Shown: positions 8,812 through 16,823 of the stretch, piece after piece | How positions within the stretch are numbered: position 1 is the stretch's first letter | Layout of the letters: every line of letters starts with the position of its first letter | NCBI GenBank assembly: GCA_002702575.1 | Contig: PAAJ01000012.1 | Coordinates: forward strand, 41,386 to 105,385 | Origin: Phycisphaerae bacterium | Lineage (GTDB): Bacteria; Planctomycetota; Phycisphaerae; Phycisphaerales; SM1A02 | Direction of reading: 5' to 3' | Length of the DNA stretch: 64,000 bases | Notes under the pieces: model-generated | The model's database searches: none | What the model was told of the DNA's origin: nothing | Seen by the model: only the letters and a program-made list of their open reading frames with translations | Program-made: the position numbers and the translations under genes

Positions 8812-9660
8812 TCAGGTTGTCGCGGCGGGGCTGGATTGTTCCGATACAAGGGCTTTTCGAATCGCCACGACCTGTCGGAGCAGTTCGGGAATGACGGTCA
8901 GATCCAGCACGGTCGCGGCGTCACTCGATGATGCCGAGGGGTTTGGATGGCACTCCATGAAAAGCGCATGCACGCCTGCAGCGGTTGCGGCTCTGGCCAG
9001 CAGGTCGGCTCTGTCCGGGCGGCCTCCGGACTGACCCTGGCCAGCTCCAGGCAACTGAGTGGAATGGGTCACATCGAAACAGACGGGGCGTTCCAGTGAC
9101 ATCATGTCTCCGAGCCCGATGAAGTCATTGACAAGCCTCTGGTAGCCGAAGAACGTGCCACGTTCGGTGAGCATCATGTCCTGGCATCCTGCCGTCTCGA
9201 GCTTGTTCACGACGTGTTGCATTTCCTGTGGGGAAAGGAACTGGCCTTTCTTCACGTTCACGGCTCGACCGGTCTCTGCACATGCCTTCAGAAGATCCGT
9301 CTGACGGCAGAGGAACGCAGGAACCTGCATCAGATCGACATGCGGTGCGGCTTCACGAGCCTGATCCGGCTCATGGATGTCTGTGCACACCGGCAGTCCC
9401 GTGGCTTCCCGGATGGAGGAGAGCTGCCTGAGGCCCTCCTGGAGGCCGGGACCCCGGCTGGAGGAAAGGCTGGTTCGATTGGCCTTGTCGAAGCTGGCCT
9501 TGAAGATGAGGGGGATTCCCGCCTCTGAAGCCGCCACCGCCAGCGATCTGGCGATCTGAAGGTCGATTTCGCCTCCCTCCAGCACGCATGGGCCGGCAAT
9601 CAGGACGAGCGGATGGCCAGGACCGACCGTGATATCACCAATTCGACACATGTTTGGCAT
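8812..9660 (-). CDS. kdsA: 3-deoxy-8-phosphooctulonate synthase (KDO-8-P synthase)
   Basis: Condenses phosphoenolpyruvate with arabinose-5-phosphate to make KDO-8-phosphate for lipopolysaccharide core. Motifs: LIAGPCVLEGG, FKASFDKANRTS, SSRGPGLQEGL, PVCTDIHE, VNVKKGQFLSP, LTERGTFFGYQRLVND and FDVTHSTQLPGAGQGQSGGR. About 282 residues from MPNMCRIG, the normal family length; the track start at 9699 adds a non-homologous stretch. Both ATG 9660 and ATG 9651 are possible. The gene points to an LPS-bearing outer membrane. No other kds gene is adjacent. Confidence 0.95.
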   Translation of the reverse strand: MPNMCRIGDITVGPGHPLVLIAGPCVLEGGEIDLQIARSLAVAASEAGIPLIFKASFDKANRTSLSSSRGPGLQEGLRQLSSIREATGLPVCTDIHEPDQAREAAPHVDLMQVPAFLCRQTDLLKACAETGRAVNVKKGQFLSPQEMQHVVNKLETAGCQDMMLTERGTFFGYQRLVNDFIGLGDMMSLERPVCFDVTHSTQLPGAGQGQSGGRPDRADLLARAATAAGVHALFMECHPNPSASSSDAATVLDLTVIPELLRQVVAIRKALVSEQSSPAATT

Positions 9661-9878
9661 GACAACAGCGTATCCGGGGCAGGCCGGCATTGAAAACAAC
9701 CGGTTTATCGGTGCCGGAAAGCGGGTTGGCGAACCTGGTGGTGGGGTGATGACTAGTACTGAATGAGCGAATGATCGATTCAGCCAGACATTCTGCTTGA
9801 CTGGACCCCAGTCCGAGCCGATCTATTTGTAAGGCCCACTTGATCCTCATGGGGAGGTATGGGCCATGGAGGCCAGAG

Positions 9879-10670
9879 ATGTCGCAGATGCCAAGGGAAC
9901 CAGAGGCTTTTTCCGAGCAGGTACTTCGTATCCTGCGCCGGTTGAATCCAGAGGGTGAAGCGTCGCTCGCTGGCCCAATGGATCTGATCTACAACGGTCG
10001 ACAACTGGCCTTGAACAACCTCTACCGCATGGTCTGCTGTGACCCGGATCGTGGCGTCGAAATTGTCGATGAATTCCTTGATCGGATGGCTGAGGGTGAT
10101 TCTCTTGGCAGTGTCCCGATGCCGTTGGAACTCGTTCGCACCCGGGTCATGCCACGCATCCAGCCGGAATCGATCTTCGAGCGATTGGATCGACAGCAGG
10201 TTGCTCATCTGCCGTTCGTCAACGGTACGGTCATCGTCTTCGTGATCGACATGCCCCGCCTGACGGTCAGTATCACGACCGAGCAGATGCTCCGCTGGGG
10301 GATCACCGTGGACGAGCTGGACGATTGGTCTCGTGAGAATCTTCAATCGTATACACCTGATCTCAAGGTTCAGTTCATCGAGGGCGATGATGGAGGTCGT
10401 GCCGCCGTCTTCTCGGTTCAGGACGGTTATGACGCTGCAAGGCTTCTGCTCGGAACCCTGCATGAACGGCTGGCGCCCGAACTCCGTGGAGATTTCTTCG
10501 TGGCAACTCCTGCACGGGATCTCTTCGTGGCACTGTCGATCGCTCCCGATACCTTCGTCGAGCGACTGCGCAAGCGGGCAAACCGGGATTTCCGTCGCCT
10601 TCCCTATCCAATCACGGACGACTTCTTCGTCGTGACCCGTGATGGTGTTGCTGGAACACGGGCAGCGTAA
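9879..10670 (+). CDS. DUF1444-like (YtpQ/UPF0354) protein
   Basis: A 263-residue soluble protein starting MSQMPREPEAFSEQVLRI. ATG 9879 is preferred over 9840 because GGAGG ends 6 bases upstream. It contains LIYNGRQLALNNLYRMV near the N-terminus, a middle VRTRVMPRIQP...LPFVNGTVIVFVID, and a C-terminal DFFVATPARDLFVAL. This order (helical N-part, 'fv.gl.i.yv.D', 'vpsRd.l.v') fits the DUF1444 family, whose role is unknown. No signal peptide is present. It lies 48 bp upstream of the amidotransferase gene and may be cotranscribed with it. Confidence 0.6.
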   Translation: MSQMPREPEAFSEQVLRILRRLNPEGEASLAGPMDLIYNGRQLALNNLYRMVCCDPDRGVEIVDEFLDRMAEGDSLGSVPMPLELVRTRVMPRIQPESIFERLDRQQVAHLPFVNGTVIVFVIDMPRLTVSITTEQMLRWGITVDELDDWSRENLQSYTPDLKVQFIEGDDGGRAAVFSVQDGYDAARLLLGTLHERLAPELRGDFFVATPARDLFVALSIAPDTFVERLRKRANRDFRRLPYPITDDFFVVTRDGVAGTRAA

Positions 10671-10717
10671 AAGCAGCGGTGACCGCAGCAGGTCGACGGG
10701 GTATCATCCCGCAAGCC

Positions 10718-11332
10718 ATGCTCCTGCTGATAGACAACTACGACTCGTTCACCTGGAATCTGGTTCATGCCTTCGGTGCCTTGAGCCGGGATCTTCCAGT
10801 CGAGGTCGTCCGCAACGATCAGATGTCGTTGGAAGAGGCCATTGGTCTGTCACCAAGTCATCTCGTGATTTCTCCTGGCCCATGCACGCCCGAGGAGACT
10901 GGAATCTGCCGTGATCTGGTGCGTCACTTCACAGGTCGCATCCCGGTTCTGGGAGTCTGTCTTGGTCATCAGGCCATTGCGGATGTCAACGGCATGCAGG
11001 TCGTTCAGCATTCCAGCCCGATGCACGGCAAGACATCGATGATCCATCATGATGGCAAGGGACTCTTCAAGGGGCTGCCCAATCCATTCGAGGCAACGCG
11101 ATATCACTCGCTTGTCGTCCGTCGCCATGACATTCCCGAAGACATGGAAGTCAGCGCCTGGACCGAGGAAGAGGACATCATGGCCCTGCGTTGGAAGCCG
11201 GGTTGGCCAGATGGCGATCAGGCCGCTCTGGTCGGTGTCCAGTTCCATCCGGAAAGCTTTCTCACCGAGCAGGGGCCCACTCTGCTTGGCAACTTCCTGG
11301 CGTCATCCGTACAGGGAGGGATCCCGTCGTGA
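10718..11332 (+). CDS. Anthranilate/aminodeoxychorismate synthase glutamine amidotransferase subunit (TrpG/PabA)
   Basis: A 204-residue class I glutamine amidotransferase that supplies ammonia to chorismate for tryptophan or folate synthesis. Motifs: LLIDNYDSFTWNL at the N-terminus, LVISPGPCTPEE, the nucleophile motif VLGVCLGHQAI, and the catalytic pair in GVQFHPES. ATG 10718 is the standard start; the track ORF adds 13 residues. No component I gene is adjacent, so TrpG and PabA cannot be told apart here, and in many bacteria one subunit serves both. It overlaps the next gene by GTGA. Confidence 0.93.
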   Translation: MLLLIDNYDSFTWNLVHAFGALSRDLPVEVVRNDQMSLEEAIGLSPSHLVISPGPCTPEETGICRDLVRHFTGRIPVLGVCLGHQAIADVNGMQVVQHSSPMHGKTSMIHHDGKGLFKGLPNPFEATRYHSLVVRRHDIPEDMEVSAWTEEEDIMALRWKPGWPDGDQAALVGVQFHPESFLTEQGPTLLGNFLASSVQGGIPS

Positions 11333-12243
11333 TCACTGTCATGATGACCCTGCTCCTGGTTGTTTCCGGTCTTGTCCTTCAGGGAGAGGATCCGATCAAT
11401 GCGCTTGATGGAGTCGAGCGATCCGGCGACGTGATCATCGTCGATGATGTTCCGTACGGAACGGTCAAGAACGGTTCAATGCATGAGAGGCAGGTCATGG
11501 ATGTGGCGATGCCCATATCTCAGGACTCGCTGCTCCCGGTTGTCGTCATCATTCATGGAGGAGGCTGGGCAGGCGGTGACAAGTCCGACATGAGATTGTT
11601 TCTTGAACCTCTTGCCAATGCCGGGTGCCTCGCCATCAGTCCCAACTACAGGCTTGCACCCTCTGATCCAGCGCCCGCTGCGATCCATGACATCAAGATG
11701 CTGCTTGATTGGTTGGGGAAGCATGCAGAGGCGTTGGCCATCGACCCGAATCGCATTGCGCTGGTCGGTTTCAGTGCCGGCGGTCATCTCTCTGCGATCG
11801 TGGGTATGACGGGGGACACAGGGGTGCTCGATGCCCCTGGCGATTCCAGCCAATTCGAGCCGGTGACGGTGAAGTGCATCGCATCGATCGGGGGCCCCAT
11901 GGATCTCTCGAAACCATTCGCGCCTCGGGTCGAGCCTCTGGTCAAGGGCTGGGCGGGGGCGGTATCGGGCACGCGTGGGCCTCGTTCGCTCTACAGTCCA
12001 GTGCGATGGGTCAGTCCAAATGATCCGCCCATCATGCTCATTCACGGCGAGCAAGACGATATTGTCCCTCTTGACAACATCAGCGGGATGAAGACCCAGT
12101 GTGATCGCCATGGGGTGGGATGTCGGATCCACATCGTTGATGACGGTCCGCACATCCCCGCACCGCAGACGTTCGCAGAGCCGCTCGCTGACTTTCTCGA
12201 CGACCATCTCGGCTCCACGATCTCATTCGGAACACAACCGTGA
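11329..12243 (+). CDS. Secreted alpha/beta hydrolase (BD-FAE/esterase type)
   Basis: Starts at GTG 11329 within a GTGA overlap with the amidotransferase gene, 8 bases after GGGAGGG. The track start at 11191 would overlap that gene by 142 bp and is not credible. The 304-residue product begins with a signal-like stretch (MMTLLLVVSGLVL). It has the oxyanion motif IIHGGGWAGG, the nucleophile GFSAGG, an acid in HGEQDDIVP and a late histidine in DDGPHIP. This is the esterase/lipase-like subgroup that acts on acyl or acetyl esters. The substrate cannot be read from the sequence. Confidence 0.85.
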   Translation: MITVMMTLLLVVSGLVLQGEDPINALDGVERSGDVIIVDDVPYGTVKNGSMHERQVMDVAMPISQDSLLPVVVIIHGGGWAGGDKSDMRLFLEPLANAGCLAISPNYRLAPSDPAPAAIHDIKMLLDWLGKHAEALAIDPNRIALVGFSAGGHLSAIVGMTGDTGVLDAPGDSSQFEPVTVKCIASIGGPMDLSKPFAPRVEPLVKGWAGAVSGTRGPRSLYSPVRWVSPNDPPIMLIHGEQDDIVPLDNISGMKTQCDRHGVGCRIHIVDDGPHIPAPQTFAEPLADFLDDHLGSTISFGTQP

Positions 12244-12313
12244 TGGCCTGCTGGAGCGGATGCCCTGGACACGCTACCGTGGTGGTGTGGAGTTGACCCA
12301 GCAGGAGTGCCCG

Positions 12314-12718
12314 ATGAGACACGACCCCAGTTTCGAAGCGTTGCTTGAATCCGCGAAGGACCATCTCGTCGTTCTCAGCCCGCCTGGAAACAGCTATGAA
12401 GTGCACCTCGCGGTGGACTCGCCATTGGCGGAATCCTCCATCGGTCATCGGATCACCGGAACCGCCCATGCACGAGCACTGCGAGTCCATCGAGCATCTG
12501 GTGGCGGCGCGTTCATCGAACCGATCGTCGGGGAGCCTCGCATCGTTGCAGGTCGTGTTCTGGCCAGGAATGATGATGGTCGGATCCTCGTGAAGTCCGC
12601 CATTCCGCTGCTGATCGAACTCGAGAACGAATCCGACATGGATCACTGCGTCCCCGGTGAGTTCATCAATTTTCATGTTGAGTCTGGCGTGACCTTCCAC
12701 CCGTCGACTGCGTCGTGA
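12314..12718 (+). CDS. Hypothetical protein
   Basis: A 134-residue soluble protein starting MRHDPSFEALLESAKDHL, with GCAGGAG 6 bases upstream; the track ORF extends far into the previous gene. The predicted content is mostly beta strands (YEVHLAVDSPL, HRITGTAHARALRVHRASGGGAFIEP, RIVAGRVLARN, ILVKSAIPLLIEL), which suggests a small barrel. There is no signal peptide, membrane segment or cysteine cluster. I do not recognise the family. The stop overlaps the GTG start of the molybdoenzyme by 4 bp, so they are likely coexpressed. Confidence 0.7.
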   Translation: MRHDPSFEALLESAKDHLVVLSPPGNSYEVHLAVDSPLAESSIGHRITGTAHARALRVHRASGGGAFIEPIVGEPRIVAGRVLARNDDGRILVKSAIPLLIELENESDMDHCVPGEFINFHVESGVTFHPSTAS

Positions 12719-13356
12719 GTGAGACGATTTCATCCAATCGGCCGACGATCATCAGCGCGGATACGCTTCGCGGAAATGGCGATCATGATGCCCGCACTCC
12801 GCCGGGGCAGACGCTGACTGCCAAGTGGCCGGTTCTCCATTACGGCGATGTTCCCGATATCGATCGTGGTCGCTGGTCTCTGGTCGTTGATGGTCTCTGC
12901 AGATCACCGATCACGCTCAACTGGGATCAGTTCATGCAGCTTCCGCAGGCGGATGTCGTATGTGACATTCACTGTGTCACCAGGTGGTCCAGGCTGGACA
13001 ATCGGCTGACTGGAGTGCTGACACGAGTTCTGCTGGATCTTGTTCAGCCCCTGCCCGAGGCCAGATATGTCATTCAGCATGCCGATTCCGATCCGGACGG
13101 TGCCTGGTCGACCAATCTGCCTATCGACGTGTTCGGTGAAGAGGACTGCATCCTGGCGCATTCGCATGATGGACAACCGTTGAGCCCGGATCACGGTGGA
13201 CCGCTTCGCACCATCGTGCCACGGCGATATTCATGGAAGGGTGCCAAGTGGCTTCACAGGATCGAGCTGGTTGATGAGGATCGGCCTGGATTCTGGGAAC
13301 TCAACGGCTACCACAACGAGGGTGATCCCTGGCTTGAAGAGCGTTGTGGTTGGTAG
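12715..13356 (+). CDS. Sulfite-oxidase-like molybdopterin oxidoreductase
   Basis: A 213-residue protein with the oxidoreductase molybdopterin-binding fold. The segment VVCDIHCVTRWSR carries the cysteine that ligates molybdenum in the sulfite oxidase family (CVTxWS). Later motifs GGPLRTIVPRRYSWKGAKWLHRIELV match the cofactor-binding C-terminal part of the domain. There is no twin-arginine or other signal peptide, no haem domain and no dimerisation domain, so it resembles the minimal cytosolic YuiH/YedY-like members. GTG start in a GTGA overlap with the preceding gene. The substrate is unknown. Confidence 0.85.
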   Translation: MSETISSNRPTIISADTLRGNGDHDARTPPGQTLTAKWPVLHYGDVPDIDRGRWSLVVDGLCRSPITLNWDQFMQLPQADVVCDIHCVTRWSRLDNRLTGVLTRVLLDLVQPLPEARYVIQHADSDPDGAWSTNLPIDVFGEEDCILAHSHDGQPLSPDHGGPLRTIVPRRYSWKGAKWLHRIELVDEDRPGFWELNGYHNEGDPWLEERCGW

Positions 13357-13373
13357 TGGAGACCTGTTGACTG

Positions 13374-14084
13374 CTACTGATCAGTCGTCAGATTCTGGAT
13401 CAGTTGCCTGTACCCATCCGCATTGGCGTCGATGGTTTCGGCGGGACCAAGCAGCTTGATGAAGACGGATCCGTCCGAGGTTTCGACGATCGTCACCATC
13501 ATTCGGTATCCGGCTTTGTGCCAGCCTCCGCCCATTCCAAGATATTCACCCTTGAGATCCACCATCGTCGTGGGCATCCCATTCACGGTCTGTGGGGTGA
13601 CTTCCGGCTGAGGTGGTCCTCCGTCGGTGCTCCGGAACTGACGGGTCCATCGGTCGATGTTGTTCTGGACGGTGTTGCCGCTGGCTTCGGGAAAGGTCGT
13701 CACGACCAGTTCGGCTGGTTCGGCGCCTTCCCGTCCAGGGACAATCCACTGGGCAACCCTGAAGTGATGCCTTGGTGGTTCCCATGTCCATGTCACGGGA
13801 ATGGGACCCTTCAGGCCCGCGAAGGAGGCCTTGCCCGGTTCCTGCGGAGTATTGCGTGTCGTTTCGTCGTTGTTTCCTGATTCGACAGGCTGTTGCCATG
13901 AGGGCGTCCTGGAAGGCGTTGCGGCGATCGGTGGCGGGGAAGTTCCCGGCATGGAGGTCGCTTCGTTTTCGCCTTCAACAGGGGGTGGGAGCGTGGTCTC
14001 ATCACAACCCGGTGCCAACAGCATGCACAACGATCCCAGCAGCAGAGACAGGCTTCTTCGGGAACAGGACGGTGAAATTGCCAT
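13374..14084 (-). CDS. Hypothetical lipoprotein
   Basis: 236 residues from MAISPSCSRRSLSLLLGSLCMLLAPGC, giving an N-terminus with basic residues, a hydrophobic core and lipobox LAPGC. The track start (14129) adds 15 polar residues ahead of the signal. A 60-residue P/T/S-rich linker precedes a compact domain containing FRVAQWIVPG, AELVVTTFPE, IDRWTRQFR, TVDLKGEYLG-like text (actual TMVDLKGEYLGM) and FIKLLGPAETID. This looks like a ligand-binding beta domain seen in planctomycete lipoproteins. No function assigned. Confidence 0.72.
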   Translation of the reverse strand: MAISPSCSRRSLSLLLGSLCMLLAPGCDETTLPPPVEGENEATSMPGTSPPPIAATPSRTPSWQQPVESGNNDETTRNTPQEPGKASFAGLKGPIPVTWTWEPPRHHFRVAQWIVPGREGAEPAELVVTTFPEASGNTVQNNIDRWTRQFRSTDGGPPQPEVTPQTVNGMPTTMVDLKGEYLGMGGGWHKAGYRMMVTIVETSDGSVFIKLLGPAETIDANADGYRQLIQNLTTDQ

Positions 14085-14158
14085 GGAGAATGGTCCGGGA
14101 GTGGGGGAACGATCGTTGCCAGAGCCCATAGCATAGGCATTTCAGCGGGAGCATGGCC

Positions 14159-15727
14159 ATGGGCGAGACCATCTATCACAACGCGCGTGTCTGGACCGGT
14201 CTGGATTCGCCCAGATTTGTCTCGAGCTTTCGTGTGGACGGGGGTCGCATTGTCGAGCTTGATTGTGAACACGAAGAGGTTTCATGCGAGTCAGTCGATC
14301 TCGGAGGTCGTTTCATCTCACCTGGATTGATTGATGCGCATCTCCATCTGCTCTCTGGCGGCGAATCACTCATGCAGGTCGACTTGTCGACAGTCTCCAG
14401 TCGTGAAGAATTCCAGGATGTGCTGGCCGAAGCCCACGAGAAACTGGCCCCCGATCGTTGGTTGATCGCATCGGGATGGTCGGAGAATCGTTGGGAGTCC
14501 AAGCAGGTTCCAGACAAGTCATGGTTGGCGTGTTGCGGGACTCGGCCGGTCGTCTGCTGGCGAATGGATCTTCATACGGCAGTCGTGAATGATGCTGTGC
14601 TCGCTCATCTTTCATTGCCTGATGATGAGACGCTCGAAGCCGAAGGTGGCCGAGTACTCAGGGGTGATGACGGAGGCATGACCGGGGTTCTTCAGGAAGC
14701 GGCGGCCTGGTATCACCTGATCCCGGCCCTTCCAGACCTTCCCATCGAAGATCGTCGTGTCGCCCTTCAGTCAGCTCATCAGCATTGTCTTCGACTGGGA
14801 ATCACCTCCGTTCGTTCCATGGAGTATTCGGAAGATGTTCAGTCATTGCACATGAAACGCACCGAGTCCGGAAGTCTCAGGGTGTCCATCGTGCTCCTTG
14901 ACAGAACACTGCCGCTGTCTCTTGATTGGCTTCAGGAGGCGCGTCGAGACGAGTGGTTCAGGATCACGGGATGCAAGTCCTTTCTGGATGGAACACTTGG
15001 TTCCAGAACAGCTCGTCTTGAGCAGCCCTACGCGGATGCCCACGGCAATCAGGGGGTGTTCACGGAGCATCTTCTCGAAGGCACCTTGGCCCAATGGGCT
15101 CAAGAGGTGGTCGCTGGTGGTTGTGCGCCGGTCATGCACGCCATCGGTGATTCAGCGATTCTCGCGGGCCTGGACATCGCCAGAACAGTGGGGCCCGATA
15201 TCCGGACGAGTGTCGAACACGTTGAAGTCGTCACGGACGGGGTGCTTCTTGAACTGGATCGACTTCCCGGAGTGCGTCTGTCGGTTCAGCCTCTGCATCG
15301 GGCCGACGATGCCGTCTTCGCGGAGTCTGCACTGGGGGCTGAACGTGCCGCAGGTCTGCTGCCTCTGGCTTCGCTGATCAAGTGTGGCGCACGCCTGTCA
15401 TTTGGTTCGGACTGGCCGGTGGTTTCGGTCGATCCACTGGAGGGCATGGCTGCTGCCATCACCGGACATGATGTTCGGGGGACTGCTTTTCATCCCGAGC
15501 AGGTGATTGGAGTCGAGGATGCCTTGCAGGGGTACAGTGTCCATGCGGCCGAAGTCGCCGGATTGGATCACGTCGGCTCGCTCGGTATCGGGCAGACTGC
15601 AGATTTCATCGCTTGGAGCGAGGACCCCTTCAAGTTCGACTGGACGCAAGGGAAGCCGAGTATCGTGGCGACATTCATGGCCGGAGAACTGGTCGAAGGA
15701 ACCCTTCAGGGAGCGGAGGCGATTTGA
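14159..15727 (+). CDS. YtcJ-like metal-dependent amidohydrolase
   Basis: About 522 residues of the amidohydrolase superfamily, amidohydro_3/YtcJ branch. The N-terminal beta sandwich is followed by the metal motif FISPGLIDAHLHLLSGG. Further metal or active-site segments are CKSFLDGTLGSRTARL, VMHAIGDSAI, IRTSVEHVEVV and the terminal FGSDWPVVSVDP. The track starts at ATG 14153; I prefer ATG 14159 because GGGAG then lies 7 bases away. Members hydrolyse N-substituted amides or cyclic ureas, and the substrate here is unknown. The stop overlaps the moaC start (TGATG). Confidence 0.88.
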   Translation: MGETIYHNARVWTGLDSPRFVSSFRVDGGRIVELDCEHEEVSCESVDLGGRFISPGLIDAHLHLLSGGESLMQVDLSTVSSREEFQDVLAEAHEKLAPDRWLIASGWSENRWESKQVPDKSWLACCGTRPVVCWRMDLHTAVVNDAVLAHLSLPDDETLEAEGGRVLRGDDGGMTGVLQEAAAWYHLIPALPDLPIEDRRVALQSAHQHCLRLGITSVRSMEYSEDVQSLHMKRTESGSLRVSIVLLDRTLPLSLDWLQEARRDEWFRITGCKSFLDGTLGSRTARLEQPYADAHGNQGVFTEHLLEGTLAQWAQEVVAGGCAPVMHAIGDSAILAGLDIARTVGPDIRTSVEHVEVVTDGVLLELDRLPGVRLSVQPLHRADDAVFAESALGAERAAGLLPLASLIKCGARLSFGSDWPVVSVDPLEGMAAAITGHDVRGTAFHPEQVIGVEDALQGYSVHAAEVAGLDHVGSLGIGQTADFIAWSEDPFKFDWTQGKPSIVATFMAGELVEGTLQGAEAI

Positions 15728-16188
15728 TGAGTCAAGAGTCTTTGACGCATGTGGACGATCAGGGGCGTGTCACGATGGTGGACACATCCGCGAAGCCCGC
15801 CGTGCGGAGACGAGCTGTGGCGGAAGGCTTTTTCATGGGAGCCTCGAGCACGCTTGATCGTCTCTTCGATGGCAGCCTTCCCAAGGGAGACGCCCTGGCA
15901 ACCGCCAGGATTGCCGGTATTCAGGCAGCCAAGGACTGCGACCGTCTGATTCCCCTGTGCCATGGCCTGCCACTCGATCAGGTGACTGTGGATTTTCAGC
16001 GAATCGATTCGGATCGGATCCGGATCGAGGCTTCAGCCACGGTGATTGCTCGGACGGGTGTCGAGATGGAGGCCTTGACCGCCGTTGCCGTTACGGCATT
16101 GACGCTCTACGACATGACCAAGGCTGTCGACAAGGGACTGCGGATCGAGGGCATCACACTGGTCAGCAAGGAAAAGGCCAGCGTCTAG
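15727..16188 (+). CDS. moaC: Cyclic pyranopterin monophosphate synthase
   Basis: A 153-residue MoaC, which converts the GTP-derived 3',8-cyclo-intermediate to cyclic pyranopterin monophosphate in molybdenum cofactor synthesis. Family signatures: THVDDQGRVTMVDTSAKP, GDALATARIAGIQAAKDCDRLIPLCHGLPL, TGVEMEALTAVAVTALTLYDMTKAVDKG. ATG 15727 shares one base with the amidohydrolase stop; the track start at 15613 is inside that gene. No moaA or other mo gene is adjacent, but a molybdopterin enzyme lies 2.4 kb upstream. Confidence 0.96.
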   Translation: MSQESLTHVDDQGRVTMVDTSAKPAVRRRAVAEGFFMGASSTLDRLFDGSLPKGDALATARIAGIQAAKDCDRLIPLCHGLPLDQVTVDFQRIDSDRIRIEASATVIARTGVEMEALTAVAVTALTLYDMTKAVDKGLRIEGITLVSKEKASV

Positions 16189-16823
16189 CGAAGGCTGGAG
16201 TCCGCATCACGTACGGCATCGCAGAACGCCTTGATCCGCTGTGGATCCTTCACACCTCTCTGGGATTCCACGCCACTGCTGACATCGACACCCCAGGGCC
16301 GGAGTACGCTGATGGCTTCTCCGACCGAATCGGGATCAAGTCCACCCGCGATGACCAGAGGTGTCTTGATGGTCTCTCGGATCTCGGCAAGGTCATCGTG
16401 TCTGAATGACGTGCCGGCGCCTTTGCCCGGTCCATCGACAAGCAGGATGTCGACGTCAGGGCAGGCATCCCATCGCCGAACGGCTTCCATCGAGAATGCG
16501 AATCCTCGGACAACAGGCCCTCTGGCCCGGGTGATCAGATCTTCGGATTCTTCGCCGTGAAACTGGATCCAGTTCGGGCAAAGACGAAGTCCATCGGGGT
16601 CTGGATCAACGACCACGTCAATGCATGGGAACGCGTCCGGCATCTGCTTGCGGATCTGCATGGCGGTGTTGTCGGAGACATGTCGAGGCGATGGCTCATG
16701 TCGGACGAGGCCGATCGCCGACGCGCCCGCTTCGATTGCAAGCAAGCCCATGTCCGGGTCCTGGATTCCACAGATCTTGATCCGTGTGGATCCGGGCCTG
16801 GATGGCCACATCGTTGAGCTCAT
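16185..16823 (-). CDS. trpF: Phosphoribosylanthranilate isomerase
   Basis: A 212-residue TIM barrel catalysing the Amadori step of tryptophan synthesis. Motifs: TRIKICGIQDPDMG with the catalytic cysteine, AIGLVRHEPSPRHV, WIQFHGEES, ILLVDGPGKGAGTSF, VIAGGLDPDSV and GVDVSSGVESQRGVKD. The tail overlaps the convergent moaC tail by 4 bp. The start overlaps the rhomboid gene stop by 4 bp, so the two form a coupled pair with no obvious functional link. No other trp gene is near. Confidence 0.95.
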   Translation of the reverse strand: MSSTMWPSRPGSTRIKICGIQDPDMGLLAIEAGASAIGLVRHEPSPRHVSDNTAMQIRKQMPDAFPCIDVVVDPDPDGLRLCPNWIQFHGEESEDLITRARGPVVRGFAFSMEAVRRWDACPDVDILLVDGPGKGAGTSFRHDDLAEIRETIKTPLVIAGGLDPDSVGEAISVLRPWGVDVSSGVESQRGVKDPQRIKAFCDAVRDADSSLR

